Of a stretch of DNA of 64,000 bases, positions 15,468 through 25,408 are shown piece by piece (the first letter of the stretch is position 1; each line of letters opens with the position of its first letter). The stretch covers positions 86,103 through 150,102 of the forward strand of contig JAJDYJ010000039.1 in the NCBI GenBank assembly GCA_022822865.1, read 5' to 3'. Source of the stretch: Pseudomonadales bacterium (GTDB lineage Bacteria; Pseudomonadota; Gammaproteobacteria; Pseudomonadales; Pseudohongiellaceae). Below the pieces are notes generated by a model. The model worked only from the letters and a program-made list of their open reading frames with translations. It made no database searches and had not been told where the DNA came from. The position numbers and the translations under genes are program-made.

Positions 15468-18239
15468 ATGAACAGAAAATTTTCTTCAACCGCAGCGGTA
15501 ATGGTCGGACTTACCTTGTCGCAAGCTTTGTACGCGCAACAGACGGAAATCGAGGAGATCACCGTCGTCGGCACGGGAACCTCGATTCGTGGAGTCGCTC
15601 CCGTGGGCGCGAACGTGATCAGTATCGAGCATGAGGATCTGCTGAACACCACCTCGGTCGACACCACGTCCTTTATCCGGGATCTTCCGCAGGGATCGGG
15701 TCTTGCCGTGCAGGAAGTACAGGCAGTGGGAGGCAATGTGGGTTTCGCCCAGGGCGTCAATCTGCGCGGCCTCGGCAACAATGCGACGCTGGTGCTATTC
15801 GATGGCCACCGTCTCGTCGGGCAAGGCGTAACTTCGCAGTTTGCCGATCCGAACCAGCTTCCCATCTCGGCTATCGAGCGGGTCGAAGTCGTAACCGACG
15901 CGGCTTCGGCGGTCTACGGTTCGGATGCGATCGCCGGCGTGGTGAACTTTATCCTGCGCGACGATTTCGAAGGCCTCGAAGTCAACGCCCGCTATACCGA
16001 TTCCCTGTACCAGGCCACCGCCATGGATCTGCTGGCGGGTTTCAACTGGGATTCGGGGAATGCCTGGGTGGGAGCGATGTTCGAGGACCGCGGCACCTTC
16101 CGCCGCAACGAGCGCCCCTACCTGATGCAGAATCTGACGCAATTCGGCGGCAACGATGGCCGAATCAGCGGTCTCAACGTGCGCCCCGGCCCGACGCCGA
16201 ACATCATTGCCAACGGCACGGTTTACGGTGTGCCGGTAACCGGCGGCAGGGTGCCCACCGCCGGGGAAGTGCTGGCCCTTGAGGGACAGCAATCGATATC
16301 GGACCAGGGCGACGAACAGAACTATTGGCCCGACCGCGAGCGGCTCGCGGTCTCCTTCCGGGCCCGCCAGGACATTCTCGACGACCGCGGCCAGCTAACC
16401 CTGACGGGTATCTACAGCAAGCGCGAAAGCTGGTATCAGCAGTTCAACACATCGCGAACCTCTACGGTCAGGCCCAGCAGCCCTTACTGGATCGATGGTC
16501 TGACCAACGCCCGCAGCTACCGCATGGCATACAGCTACTATTACAACAATCAGGGACCGGGGTCGGTCGAAGTGCTGAATTCGCCGGTTGAAGACGCTTT
16601 CAATGTCTATCTCGATCTTACTTACGACTTGACCGACGACTGGCAGTTTTCCGCCAATTACACCCACGGCAAGAACGATGGCTGCGGCCGTTGCGGAAAG
16701 CGTCTGAATTCGCGAGTGGCGGATGCGGGCTACAACGACGCCAGCAGATCCTCCACCGCCTATTCGAACATATTCAATCCCTTCGTCCAGGGCCCCCAGA
16801 CCGAATTCATGAATCTGGTGTTCGGCCCCCAGGATCAGCAGACCAATTTCGATCTCGATCGCGGAAGCCTGAAATTCGAGGGCGGGTTGTTTGAAACCGC
16901 CGGCGGTCAGAGTCGGGTGGCGTTCGGCGTGGACCACGAAGAAACCAGGCAGGTTCTGTTTCTGAACGGAGTTGGCCGGGCCAACCCGCCGGCGCCCTTT
17001 GTGCTGCGCGATACCGAGTCGGACCGTAGCGTGAGTTCGGCCTATGTAGAGTTCTATGTTCCCGTTGTAGGGCCCGCAAACGCCAGGCCCGGGATGGAAG
17101 TCCTGAACCTCAGTCTGGCGGTTCGTCATGACGACTACAGCGATGCCGGCGCCACGACCAATCCCCGCATCGCGACCACCTGGGAGCCGAACGATGCGCT
17201 TTCCTTCCGCGCAAGCTGGGGCCAGGCTTTCCGGGCGCCCACGCTGGTGGAAACAAATCCGGGCGTGCTCGAGCAGATCCGGCGACGGGAGTACCAGAAT
17301 GGCGCGAACGACCCCAATCTACCGATATTCGACGAGTTGACCGGCACGACTCCGGTGATCGACCGAATCGGCAATACGCCGGGTCTTGGACCCGAGACCG
17401 CGGAAATGTGGACGCTTGGCCTTGATATCACTCCCGCCGCCATTGATGGTCTGCGAATTTCAACCACGTACTACGATGTTTCCTACGAAGGCCGAATCCA
17501 GGCGTTGCCGAACCAGGCGGCCGCGATCGCCACCCCGGAAAACCGTCGCTTGTACGATCCGTTCATTACGATTGCGCCGCAGCCCACCACCTGTGTGAAC
17601 GGAGATTTCTCGACGTACAATCCGCTGTATTTTCCCTACGTGAACAGCCCCAATCTGTTTCGCAACGCAGCCGTCGACGATTGTACGCTCGGCGGCATCA
17701 TCCTCGGCGGCACCCGCAATCTCGGGACCACCAATCAGAGTGGCGTAGACCTGCTGGTGGATTACGACTGGTTCAATGAAGCCGGTGAATGGTCGGCCGC
17801 GCTGAACGTTTCCAAGATATTGGGCCTTGAGCAAAGTCTTCTGCCGGCCGGAGACCTCACCGAACAACTGGACTCCATCGGATTCCAGAACAGCACTCGG
17901 GCGACTGGCCGGGTCGGCTGGCGTCAGGACCGCTGGAGCGCAAGTCTGGACGCAACGTATATCGGTTCCTACGTAAACGACTTGCCCATAACGGTGAATC
18001 GGGTACGCCGCCCGGTAGAGACCGTTGACGCCTGGGTAACGCTGGGCGCCAACCTCACCTACGCCGTTCCGTATACCGACAATGCCGGCTGGCTGAGCGG
18101 AACCCGGATCGGATTGAGCATCGACAATCTGACCGACGAGGATCCGCCCATCGTCCTCTTCAGCGACGACGGCATGGACTACGCCAACGCGAACCCGTTC
18201 GGAAGGATCATGTCCATCACCGTGCAGAAGCAGTTCTGA
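15468..18239 (+). CDS. TonB-dependent outer-membrane receptor
   Basis: The 923-residue receptor has a signal peptide (about residues 1-24, ALYAQQ), a TonB-box-like segment (EIEEITVVGTG), a plug domain (residues about 45-170, with NVGFAQGVNLRGLGNNATLV, DGHRLVGQG and VYGSDAIAGVVNFILR) and a long 22-strand-type barrel ending in ITVQKQF. The start is ATG 15468 with AGGGGAG just before it. It resembles receptors of sphingomonads and related gammaproteobacteria that import plant- or lignin-derived compounds and siderophores. Its place between the flavin monooxygenase and the intradiol dioxygenase suggests uptake of an aromatic compound or a metal complex of one. The ligand is unknown. Confidence 0.9.
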   Translation: MNRKFSSTAAVMVGLTLSQALYAQQTEIEEITVVGTGTSIRGVAPVGANVISIEHEDLLNTTSVDTTSFIRDLPQGSGLAVQEVQAVGGNVGFAQGVNLRGLGNNATLVLFDGHRLVGQGVTSQFADPNQLPISAIERVEVVTDAASAVYGSDAIAGVVNFILRDDFEGLEVNARYTDSLYQATAMDLLAGFNWDSGNAWVGAMFEDRGTFRRNERPYLMQNLTQFGGNDGRISGLNVRPGPTPNIIANGTVYGVPVTGGRVPTAGEVLALEGQQSISDQGDEQNYWPDRERLAVSFRARQDILDDRGQLTLTGIYSKRESWYQQFNTSRTSTVRPSSPYWIDGLTNARSYRMAYSYYYNNQGPGSVEVLNSPVEDAFNVYLDLTYDLTDDWQFSANYTHGKNDGCGRCGKRLNSRVADAGYNDASRSSTAYSNIFNPFVQGPQTEFMNLVFGPQDQQTNFDLDRGSLKFEGGLFETAGGQSRVAFGVDHEETRQVLFLNGVGRANPPAPFVLRDTESDRSVSSAYVEFYVPVVGPANARPGMEVLNLSLAVRHDDYSDAGATTNPRIATTWEPNDALSFRASWGQAFRAPTLVETNPGVLEQIRRREYQNGANDPNLPIFDELTGTTPVIDRIGNTPGLGPETAEMWTLGLDITPAAIDGLRISTTYYDVSYEGRIQALPNQAAAIATPENRRLYDPFITIAPQPTTCVNGDFSTYNPLYFPYVNSPNLFRNAAVDDCTLGGIILGGTRNLGTTNQSGVDLLVDYDWFNEAGEWSAALNVSKILGLEQSLLPAGDLTEQLDSIGFQNSTRATGRVGWRQDRWSASLDATYIGSYVNDLPITVNRVRRPVETVDAWVTLGANLTYAVPYTDNAGWLSGTRIGLSIDNLTDEDPPIVLFSDDGMDYANANPFGRIMSITVQKQF

Positions 18240-18384
18240 CAGGCGTTGCCCGGCTGGAATTGTCGGCCAACTCCCAGGCCGGCGATTTCTGCGCGAGCGT
18301 CTTTCAGGAAAATCTTGTGCAAGCGCATCCGGCTGGGCACAATCGGATGGCTCGAATGAAAATGCGGAATAAAGAGGTTGACCC

Positions 18385-19092
18385 GTGAAAAGAAGACAGA
18401 TGATCGCAGGCTCGCTGGGCGCGCTGCTGGCCGGAAGTTTCGGCAGATTGCATGCGGCGGAAAATGAAGAACTCTTCATTCCGCCGCAATCGTGCAAGGA
18501 AACCCTGCGACTTACCCAAGGACCGTATCTTACGCAAAGCCCGCTCCGCTCCGACGTTCGGGGCGGCCGGGAAGGCGTCCCCTTGCGACTCAGACTCAGG
18601 GTGCTCGACCATTATTACTGCACTCCGGTCGAAGGCGTTCTCGTTGAACTCTGGGGTTGCGACGCCGAGGGAATCTATTCCAATGTCGAGAACATCATCT
18701 TCGATTACGAGACGACCGAGCGCAGTGGAATCGCCCAGGACACGCGCGGAACGGACTTTCTGAGAGGGCACCAATTCACGGACAGCAACGGGGAAGTAGA
18801 GTTCCTGACCAATATCCCCGGCTGGTACGCGGGCCGCCTGCCCCACATTCACGTGCGAACCGTGGCGGTGCGCGAATGGACCGCGCTGGATACGCAACTG
18901 TTTATCCCGAGAGATGTCGAACGCCGCGTATTTGCTTCGGGCGCCTATGCCAGCCACGGCCAGAATCCGTGGACGATAGACAGGGATCTCGTCGTCAAGG
19001 GAGATCAGAGTATCGTGGATGAGTTGACTATCCCCATGTCGGAAGAGGGCGAAGGCTTCGCGGGTGAGTTCACCATATCCATGACAGCCTGA
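18385..19092 (+). CDS. Exported intradiol ring-cleavage dioxygenase
   Basis: The 235-residue product belongs to the protocatechuate 3,4-/catechol 1,2-dioxygenase superfamily. All four Fe(III) ligands can be seen: Tyr98 (GIYSN), Tyr148 (GWYAGR), His154 and His156 (PHIHV). The GWY-x-G-R-x-x-H-I-H spacing is the short-loop form found in exported intradiol dioxygenases. The N-terminus MKRRQMIAGSLGALLAGSFG resembles a Tat signal, though the twin-Arg motif is not perfect; Tat export would suit a folded iron enzyme. The stop overlaps the start of the metallo-hydrolase gene by one base (TGATG). It would cleave catechol-type rings in the periplasm, feeding muconate-like acids to the transporters. Confidence 0.85.
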   Translation: MKRRQMIAGSLGALLAGSFGRLHAAENEELFIPPQSCKETLRLTQGPYLTQSPLRSDVRGGREGVPLRLRLRVLDHYYCTPVEGVLVELWGCDAEGIYSNVENIIFDYETTERSGIAQDTRGTDFLRGHQFTDSNGEVEFLTNIPGWYAGRLPHIHVRTVAVREWTALDTQLFIPRDVERRVFASGAYASHGQNPWTIDRDLVVKGDQSIVDELTIPMSEEGEGFAGEFTISMTA

Positions 19093-20363
19093 TGCAGATG
19101 GACATTCGAAAAAGCCTGTTGTTATCGATTGCCATAACGGCGGCCGGCGCAAACGCGCAAGTTTCCGACGATCCGCTGAATAGTTCGTCCATCCAGGCCA
19201 GGGCGAAGATTTTCGGCTCCGAGAACGTCGATTCCGTCACGGGTGAGACGCCAGGGGACAAGGTCATTTTTTCCTGGCTGTCCAACTCGACTTTCGCGGC
19301 CTCCATCGAGGGCAGGGTGGTTCTGCTGGACACCTTCGTAACCCGGCTGGAAGTCGAACCGGGGCGTACGCCAGTCGTCGTCGGCGATATGGTGGATTTA
19401 CGCCCGGAAGCGATTCTGCTGGGACACGGTCATGGCGACCACGCCAACAACGCGGCCTATATTGCCGGCAAGACCGGCGCCGTCATCTACGCTTCCGAGG
19501 AAACCTGCGGTGTCATGCGCCGGGATTTCGAGCGAATCAGCAACGACCCGTTGATCCAGAGTCATCCGGTCGCGAGATTCGACGCATCCGCCGCGCTGGA
19601 ATGCGTCGACGTGACCACGGCCGATTCCGTGCCGGGAACGGAAGTCGTGACTTTGCCGGTGCTCGAACCCCAGGCCTGCGTAATCGCCTTTCGCCATTTG
19701 CATTCGATCGCGGTTCCCCCGGACGACAGCTTCCCGCCTACGCCCGTGCGGATCATCGTCGATCCGCGGGATGAGGAATTGTTTCCGCGCGGCACTCCCT
19801 TGACCCCGGAAGAGGATCCGCTGCCGGGACAGATGGACTTGACGACATTCGGCAATCCTGGTGGCGGGGTCAGCATCTTTTACAGCTTTGTGCTTCGAGG
19901 CGGCGAAAATTTCACCTTTGTCTGGCACAACACCGCGGGAGCGCTAAAGGAAGGCAAGGGAAGAGGATGGGACGGCACACCGGAAGACGGCCGGCGCATC
20001 ATTGCCGTGCTTGAATCTCTTCCCCCGACGGACGTACAGATGGGAACGGCTTCCAGCGGCAACTTCAACAATAACGGACTGCGCGACCTGATCATGTATC
20101 AGGAAGCATTGCAGCCGCGCATCTACATCCCGAATCACATCACGTCTGGCACCGCGACGCGGGAAGCTTCTTCGCTTTCCGTTTACGCTGGATACATCGA
20201 ACAATTGCAATTGATGGGAAGGCCTCGCGAGGAATGGCCGGAAATACGCTGGCTGATCGACCCGACCGACTATCTCAAGCCTATCGCTTTCGATACGACG
20301 AGTGCCGCCTGGGCCAATCCCCGGAAACAGGACAGTTTCGATCGGTTCTGCGCCGCCGGCTAG
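19092..20363 (+). CDS. Exported metallo-beta-lactamase-fold hydrolase, distinct subfamily
   Basis: The 423-residue protein starts with a signal peptide (cleavage near residue 22, GANAQ) and has an MBL-type zinc motif, G-H112-G-H114-G-D116-H117, preceded by a predicted beta strand (RPEAILL). Its later sequence is unlike the B3-type proteins at 8368 and 28249: it has a DPRDEELFPRGTP segment, a long insertion, and NHITSGTATREASSL near the C-terminus. It is coupled to the intradiol dioxygenase gene by a one-base overlap. A role in hydrolysing a lactone or ester formed from the cleaved ring is plausible but not shown. ATG 19098 is an alternative start. Confidence 0.7.
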   Translation: MQMDIRKSLLLSIAITAAGANAQVSDDPLNSSSIQARAKIFGSENVDSVTGETPGDKVIFSWLSNSTFAASIEGRVVLLDTFVTRLEVEPGRTPVVVGDMVDLRPEAILLGHGHGDHANNAAYIAGKTGAVIYASEETCGVMRRDFERISNDPLIQSHPVARFDASAALECVDVTTADSVPGTEVVTLPVLEPQACVIAFRHLHSIAVPPDDSFPPTPVRIIVDPRDEELFPRGTPLTPEEDPLPGQMDLTTFGNPGGGVSIFYSFVLRGGENFTFVWHNTAGALKEGKGRGWDGTPEDGRRIIAVLESLPPTDVQMGTASSGNFNNNGLRDLIMYQEALQPRIYIPNHITSGTATREASSLSVYAGYIEQLQLMGRPREEWPEIRWLIDPTDYLKPIAFDTTSAAWANPRKQDSFDRFCAAG

Positions 20364-20390
20364 CGGAATTGATTTGTACCGGATTCAATT

Positions 20391-22196
20391 GTGTTCGGAA
20401 CCACGAACAATTCAATACCTGAATTCCTGGCAAGGCTCCTGATTTTATTGAGCCTGACTTCCACACAGCAGGCGTTCGCCCAATCCGGGGATCTGCCCAT
20501 CCAGGTCGTCGAGGCGCAACAAACCTGGGAGGATGTACCGGAGCAGGCGGCCGCCACCGAGGGTCTTCTGGATGTCGGCGGGGCCAGAATCTGGTACTGG
20601 GATACGGGTGGCGAAGGCGAACCCGTGGTATTGGTCCACCCCTTCAGCGGCAGTGCCCTGATCTGGGGTTATCAGCAACCGGTACTGGCGCAGGCCGGCT
20701 ATCGCGTCATCGCCTATTCACGCCGCGGTCACTACGGTTCCGACGTCGGATCGGAAGAGAGTCCAGGCACGGGCGCCGGCGATCTGTATCGACTGGCCGA
20801 GCATCTCGGCCTCGAAAAATTCCACTTGGTAGGATTTGCCGCGGGGGCCGATGTCCTGCCGGATTTTGCCGTCTCCTTTCCCGATCGCCTGATGAGTCTG
20901 ACTATCGCCTGCACGATCGGAGTGCCTGGCGATCCCGCCTACCGCGAGACCGACAGTACGCTCCTGCCGCCTGAATTCAGGGCGCTTCCGGCATGGCTGA
21001 AAGAACTCAGCGCCGCTTACAGGGCCGCCAATCCCGATGGAACGGAGGAATGGCGCCGACTGGAATCGATCTCGAAAACACAACGCGTGGCGGTGCCGGC
21101 CCTGACCAATGTCACTCCGGCGATGATCGCCGGAATCGATGTGCCCGTATTGCTCTTGACCGGGGATTCGGACCTGTACATGCCTCCCGAGCGACTACGC
21201 GCCTACGCCGATTACTGGACCGATCCGGAAGTGGCGGTCTTTCGCGAAGCAGGACATTCGGTTTATTGGGAGCAGCCCGAGGGATTCAATCGTCTACTGC
21301 TGGATTTTCTGCGGCGAAATTCCGCGCGGGAGCGGATTTCAGGTCAATTCGGCGGCGAGGTGAACACAATTCCCGGTCAGTCCGAATGGCGACCGGAACC
21401 GGAGCAGGCGCCGGTCGAGGAAGGCTATGTCGATGTCGGCGGTGGCGTACGCCTTTGGTACTGGGATACCGGCGGCGAAGGCGAACCGGTGATTCTATTG
21501 CATCCCTACACGGGCAGCGCCGCAATCTGGGGATATCAGCAACCCGTGCTGGCCGGCGCGGGTTTTCGCGTGATCGCCTATTCCCGGCGAGGACACTACC
21601 GGTCGGATGCAGGTCCCCCGGACGATCCGGGCAACCATGTCGATGACCTTCACGCGCTGGTGGAGCACCTGGGATTGACGAGATTTCATCTGGTCGGCAG
21701 CGCGGCCGGGGGATTCATCGTTCCCGACTATGCCGCCAGCTATCCGGAACACCTCATAAGCATGACGATCGCCACCAGCACCGGCGGCGCCGTCGATTCT
21801 GATTACACCGCCACTTTTTTCAGAATTCGCACTCCGGAAATCGTCGAACTTCCTCATTGGATAAAGGAGTTGGGGCCTTCCTATCGGGCGTCTTACCCGG
21901 AAGGCGTACAACGCTGGCGGGATCTGGAAGCGCAATCCGTACACCGGGTCATGCGGCCTCCCGCGAAGAACCGTCTGACCTGGGACGTTTACGAGAACAT
22001 GCGGACGCCGGCGCTGCTGATTGGCGCGGACGCCGACATGTACATGCCGCCAACGATGTTGCGTGAACTGGCAAGTCACTTGCGAGACCCTGAAGTCGTA
22101 ACGATCGTGGACTCCGGCCATTCGGCCTACTGGGAGCAATATGAAGCGTTCAATTCCGTGCTGCTTGATTTTCTGCAACGCCACCGGGCGAACTGA
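20391..22196 (+). CDS. Exported double alpha/beta-hydrolase-fold protein lacking nucleophile Ser
   Basis: The 601-residue protein has a signal peptide (about residues 1-31) and two alpha/beta-hydrolase domains (about 55-310 and 345-600) that are plainly copies: WYWDTGGEGEPV, IWGYQQPVLA, VIAYSRRGHY and YMPP occur in both. In each domain the nucleophile elbow carries Ala instead of Ser (GFAAG, Ala150; GSAAG, Ala438), while the Asp (GDSDLYMP, GADADMYMP) and His (AGHSVYW, SGHSAYW) positions remain. It may therefore act by another mechanism, as cofactor-free dioxygenases or decarboxylases of this fold do, or it may only bind. The start is a GTG with CCGGA upstream. It follows the metallo-hydrolase gene by 27 bp. 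Confidence 0.8.
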   Translation: MFGTTNNSIPEFLARLLILLSLTSTQQAFAQSGDLPIQVVEAQQTWEDVPEQAAATEGLLDVGGARIWYWDTGGEGEPVVLVHPFSGSALIWGYQQPVLAQAGYRVIAYSRRGHYGSDVGSEESPGTGAGDLYRLAEHLGLEKFHLVGFAAGADVLPDFAVSFPDRLMSLTIACTIGVPGDPAYRETDSTLLPPEFRALPAWLKELSAAYRAANPDGTEEWRRLESISKTQRVAVPALTNVTPAMIAGIDVPVLLLTGDSDLYMPPERLRAYADYWTDPEVAVFREAGHSVYWEQPEGFNRLLLDFLRRNSARERISGQFGGEVNTIPGQSEWRPEPEQAPVEEGYVDVGGGVRLWYWDTGGEGEPVILLHPYTGSAAIWGYQQPVLAGAGFRVIAYSRRGHYRSDAGPPDDPGNHVDDLHALVEHLGLTRFHLVGSAAGGFIVPDYAASYPEHLISMTIATSTGGAVDSDYTATFFRIRTPEIVELPHWIKELGPSYRASYPEGVQRWRDLEAQSVHRVMRPPAKNRLTWDVYENMRTPALLIGADADMYMPPTMLRELASHLRDPEVVTIVDSGHSAYWEQYEAFNSVLLDFLQRHRAN

Positions 22197-22226
22197 AGCA
22201 TCGGCTGACTGACAGGGAGACTTTTT

Positions 22227-23558
22227 ATGGCTGTCCATCAGCCAGGCATAACTCAACCGGGCATTGCCGGAGAGCGGGAACTGGACCTGGTCTACGGCAA
22301 GATCATCCGGCGCATTGTCCCGTTCCTGATCGTCGGCTATATCGCCGCCTACCTGGATCGATCCAATATCGGATTCGCCAGAGTCCAGATGCTGGGAGAC
22401 CTCGGTTTCAGCGAACTGGTGTACGGAGTAGGCGCCGGCCTGTTCTATCTCGGCTATAGCGCTTTCGAGATTCCCAGCAACCTTTTGCTGAAACGGATCG
22501 GCGCCCGCCTGACCTTTGCCAGGATCATGATTCTCTGGGGCACTATTTCCGCGAGCTTCGCCTTCATCGACACCTCATTCCAATTCGGCCTGCTGCGCTT
22601 CCTGCTCGGCGCCGCCGAAGCCGGTTTCTTTCCCGGCGTTCTGCTTTATATCACTTACTGGGTGCCGACCTATCGCCGCGCCCGCATAACGGCCATGTTC
22701 ATGTCGGCTATCGTGTTATCCGGCCTGATCGGCGGTCCGTTGTCCGGGTTGATCATGGGTTACATGGATGGAATCGCGGGAATGCGCGGCTGGCAGTGGC
22801 TGTTCATCGTCGAGGGCCTGCCTTCCGTTGGACTGGGAATCCTGGCCCTGGTCTGGCTGACCGATTCTCCGGCCAAGAGCAATTGGCTGACGAGCCGGGA
22901 AAAGGAGATCGTCCTGGCCGACCTGAAGCAGGACGAAGAAAGTCGAGTGCAAAACACGGCAAAGGTGAGCCATAACCTGCTCGACGCGCTGAAAGACACG
23001 CGGCTGTACATCTTAGGGTTCATGTCCGTTGCGCTGATTTCGGGAATCGGCGGACTTTCGTTCTGGCTGCCGACGATCCTGCAGGATTCCGGCATCGAAG
23101 ACGTTGTGACGCTGGGCTTTCTGGCGGGAATTCCTTATCTCATTGCCCTGGTCGTGCAGCAGTGGGTTGCTCACCACTCGGACAAGACCAAGGAACGCCG
23201 GCTGCACGTTTCGGTTTGCGCGCTGGTGTGCGGGGTTTCCTGGATACTGTTGCCGGCGCTGGCGGGCCAGACCTGGCCGGCCGTCATCCTGCTGACGCTG
23301 GCGTGCGCCGGCGCCTTCGGCGCAACCGGCCCGTTCTGGTCCATGCCCGCGAGTTTTCTTGGCGGTTCAGCCGCTGCCGGCGGCATCGCGCTGGTGACGA
23401 CCTTCGGCGGCATTTCGGGATTCATCAGCCCCATTTTCGTGGGCTGGGCAACGGATCTTACCGGTTCGCTCACGGCCGGACAGTATTACTATGGCAGTTT
23501 GTACCTAATCGCAGCCGTGGCAATTTATTTCGGAACCCGCGAACAGCGAAGGAACTGA
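22227..23558 (+). CDS. MFS transporter, ACS family
   Basis: The 443-residue carrier has 12 predicted membrane segments and is a relative of the carrier at 10688: both contain AYLDRSNIGFA-like TM1, a FEIPSNLLLKRIGAR segment and LRFLLGAAEAGFFPGVLLYI. ACS members import organic anions such as phthalate, hydroxyphenylacetate and tartrate. A strong ribosome binding site (AGGGAGA) lies 7-8 bases before the ATG. It lies in the same run of genes as the intradiol dioxygenase and double hydrolase and is followed one base later by a TTG-started GST gene. It probably brings a periplasmic ring-cleavage or aromatic acid product into the cytoplasm. Confidence 0.85.
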   Translation: MAVHQPGITQPGIAGERELDLVYGKIIRRIVPFLIVGYIAAYLDRSNIGFARVQMLGDLGFSELVYGVGAGLFYLGYSAFEIPSNLLLKRIGARLTFARIMILWGTISASFAFIDTSFQFGLLRFLLGAAEAGFFPGVLLYITYWVPTYRRARITAMFMSAIVLSGLIGGPLSGLIMGYMDGIAGMRGWQWLFIVEGLPSVGLGILALVWLTDSPAKSNWLTSREKEIVLADLKQDEESRVQNTAKVSHNLLDALKDTRLYILGFMSVALISGIGGLSFWLPTILQDSGIEDVVTLGFLAGIPYLIALVVQQWVAHHSDKTKERRLHVSVCALVCGVSWILLPALAGQTWPAVILLTLACAGAFGATGPFWSMPASFLGGSAAAGGIALVTTFGGISGFISPIFVGWATDLTGSLTAGQYYYGSLYLIAAVAIYFGTREQRRN

Positions 23559-23559
23559 C

Positions 23560-24177
23560 TTGAAACTGCATTGGTCTCCCAGATCCCCCTTTGTCCGCAA
23601 GGTCATGATCGTCGCGCACGAAACGGGCCTGGCCAACCATATCGAGCGTATTCGGTCCGTGGCGGTGCGAACCAGGGTCAACCCCGACATTATCGAGGAT
23701 TCGCCGGTCGGACGAATTCCGGTAATGGCGCTGGAGGATGGAACGGTTCTGACCGGTTCATTCGCCATCTGCGACTACCTGGATTCGCGGCACGAGAGGC
23801 GGAAGATGATTCCGCCTCCTGGCCCGGCGCGCTGGCGCGAACTCGAACTGCATGGAATCGCGGACGGAATGCTGGACCTGTTGATCGTCTGGCGCGGCGA
23901 ATTCATGAAACCCGAAGAGCACCGCAATGAGCCTCTGTGCGGGTCCTGCGCGGCGAGGGTCCGCCATTGTCTGACCTGGCTGGACCGGCGGGCCGGAGGA
24001 TTCGATAGCGAAGATTACGCAATCGGCCAGATAACGACGGGTATCGCGCTGGATTACCTAGATTTTCGGTTTCCCGATATTGACTGGCGTGGAACGAATC
24101 CCCGGTTGCGCGAGTGGCACAGGGCGTTTTGTGAACGCCCTTCCAGCATAGCGACGGAGATAGTGAATGACGAGTAA
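23560..24177 (+). CDS. Glutathione S-transferase family protein
   Basis: The 205-residue protein has a thioredoxin-like N-terminal half (MKLHWSPRSPFVRKVMIVAH, with the SPR-S-PF segment as the likely active site, and SPVGRIPVMALEDGTVLTGS, which supplies the cis-Pro and the glutathione-binding Ser) followed by the usual helical domain. The TTG start lies one base after the MFS stop, with AAGGA 9 bases upstream. GSTs in aromatic clusters isomerise maleyl intermediates or cleave aryl ethers. No feature decides between these here. The end overlaps the CaiB gene by 11 bp, so it belongs to the operon. Confidence 0.8.
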   Translation: MKLHWSPRSPFVRKVMIVAHETGLANHIERIRSVAVRTRVNPDIIEDSPVGRIPVMALEDGTVLTGSFAICDYLDSRHERRKMIPPPGPARWRELELHGIADGMLDLLIVWRGEFMKPEEHRNEPLCGSCAARVRHCLTWLDRRAGGFDSEDYAIGQITTGIALDYLDFRFPDIDWRGTNPRLREWHRAFCERPSSIATEIVNDE

Positions 24178-25408
24178 TGCCGAATCACGAAGCGGGCCGC
24201 TTTCTCATGTGCGAGTCCTCGACCTCAGCCGGATCATGGCGGGTCCCTGGGCGAGCCAGATTCTCGCGGACCTCGGAGCGGACGTGATCAAGGTCGAGCG
24301 GCCGGGCGTCGGCGACGACACTCGCGGTTGGGGCCCGCCGTTTCTGAAGGACCGGGAAGGCAATGCGACTCGCGATTCCGGCTACTTTCTTTGCGTCAAT
24401 CGGGGCAAGCGTTCGATCACGATCAACATCGCCACCACGGAAGGACAGGAAATCGTCCGCAAGCTGGCGAGAGAGAGCGACATCCTGCTGGAAAACTATA
24501 AGGTGGGCGCACTGGCGCGTTACGGCCTTGCTTATGATGACCTGAAAGACGAAAATCCAGCGCTGATCTATGCTTCGGTTACCGGCTTCGGTCAGGACGG
24601 CCCGAAAGCGCCCCGGGCCGCATACGATTTCATGATCCAGGCCATGGGCGGATTGATGAGCGTGACCGGCGAGTCCGATGAAAGGCCCGGCGGGGGGCCG
24701 CAGAAAGTCGGCGTGCCGATCGTCGACCTGATGACCGGCATGTACACTGCCGTTGCCGTGCTGGCCGCCCTCGCGCGCCGGGCGGAAACCGGGCGGGGCG
24801 AGTTTATCGATCTGGCCATGCTCGACGTGCAACTGGGGTTTCTTGCCAACCAGGCGATGAACTACATGATTTCGGGCAAGGCGCCGAAGCGCAACGGCAA
24901 CAGTCATCCCAACATTCAGCCGCAGAATGTTTACCCTTGCCGCGACGGTCATATCGCGATTGCTGTGGGCAACGACGGGCAATTCGTCAAGTTCGCCGAA
25001 CAACTCGGCCGCAAGAAGTTAGGGGAAGACGAGCGATTTCGCCTCAATGCCGATCGCGTAGTCAATCTTGTGGCATTGAATGAAATCATCGTTGATACGC
25101 TCGCCGGCGATTCGATGGCGGGATGGGTCGCGAAATTCGAGTCGGCCGGCGTTCCCTGCAGTCCGATCAACACCGTTCCGGATTTATTCGAGGACCCCCA
25201 GGTAAAACATCGCGGCATGTTGCGCGAACTCGATCATCCGCAGGCGGGAAAAGTTCCCCAGGTTGTCAGTCCTATGAATTTTCGTAACGAGCCGCTGGCG
25301 TTCGACCGGGCGCCGCCGTTGCTCGGGCAGCACACGGAAGACATTCTGACCATGCTCGGATTCAGCCAGTCCGAAATGGAAGACTTACGAGGCAGGGATG
25401 TCATCTGA
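24167..25408 (+). CDS. CaiB/BaiF-type CoA-transferase
   Basis: The 413-residue class III CoA-transferase has the typical opening RVLDLSRIMAGPWASQILAD and LGADVIKVERPGVGDDTRGW. Its catalytic-Asp region is RAAYDFMIQAMGGLMSVTGE (about residue 150) and the C-terminal part ends GQHTEDILTMLGFSQSEM. It activates a carboxylic acid as a CoA ester using succinyl-CoA or another donor. Within this operon it probably activates an aromatic or ring-cleavage acid before beta-oxidation-like steps by the enoyl-CoA hydratase. It overlaps genes on both sides (11 bp each), showing tight translational coupling. Confidence 0.85.
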   Translation: MTSNAESRSGPLSHVRVLDLSRIMAGPWASQILADLGADVIKVERPGVGDDTRGWGPPFLKDREGNATRDSGYFLCVNRGKRSITINIATTEGQEIVRKLARESDILLENYKVGALARYGLAYDDLKDENPALIYASVTGFGQDGPKAPRAAYDFMIQAMGGLMSVTGESDERPGGGPQKVGVPIVDLMTGMYTAVAVLAALARRAETGRGEFIDLAMLDVQLGFLANQAMNYMISGKAPKRNGNSHPNIQPQNVYPCRDGHIAIAVGNDGQFVKFAEQLGRKKLGEDERFRLNADRVVNLVALNEIIVDTLAGDSMAGWVAKFESAGVPCSPINTVPDLFEDPQVKHRGMLRELDHPQAGKVPQVVSPMNFRNEPLAFDRAPPLLGQHTEDILTMLGFSQSEMEDLRGRDVI

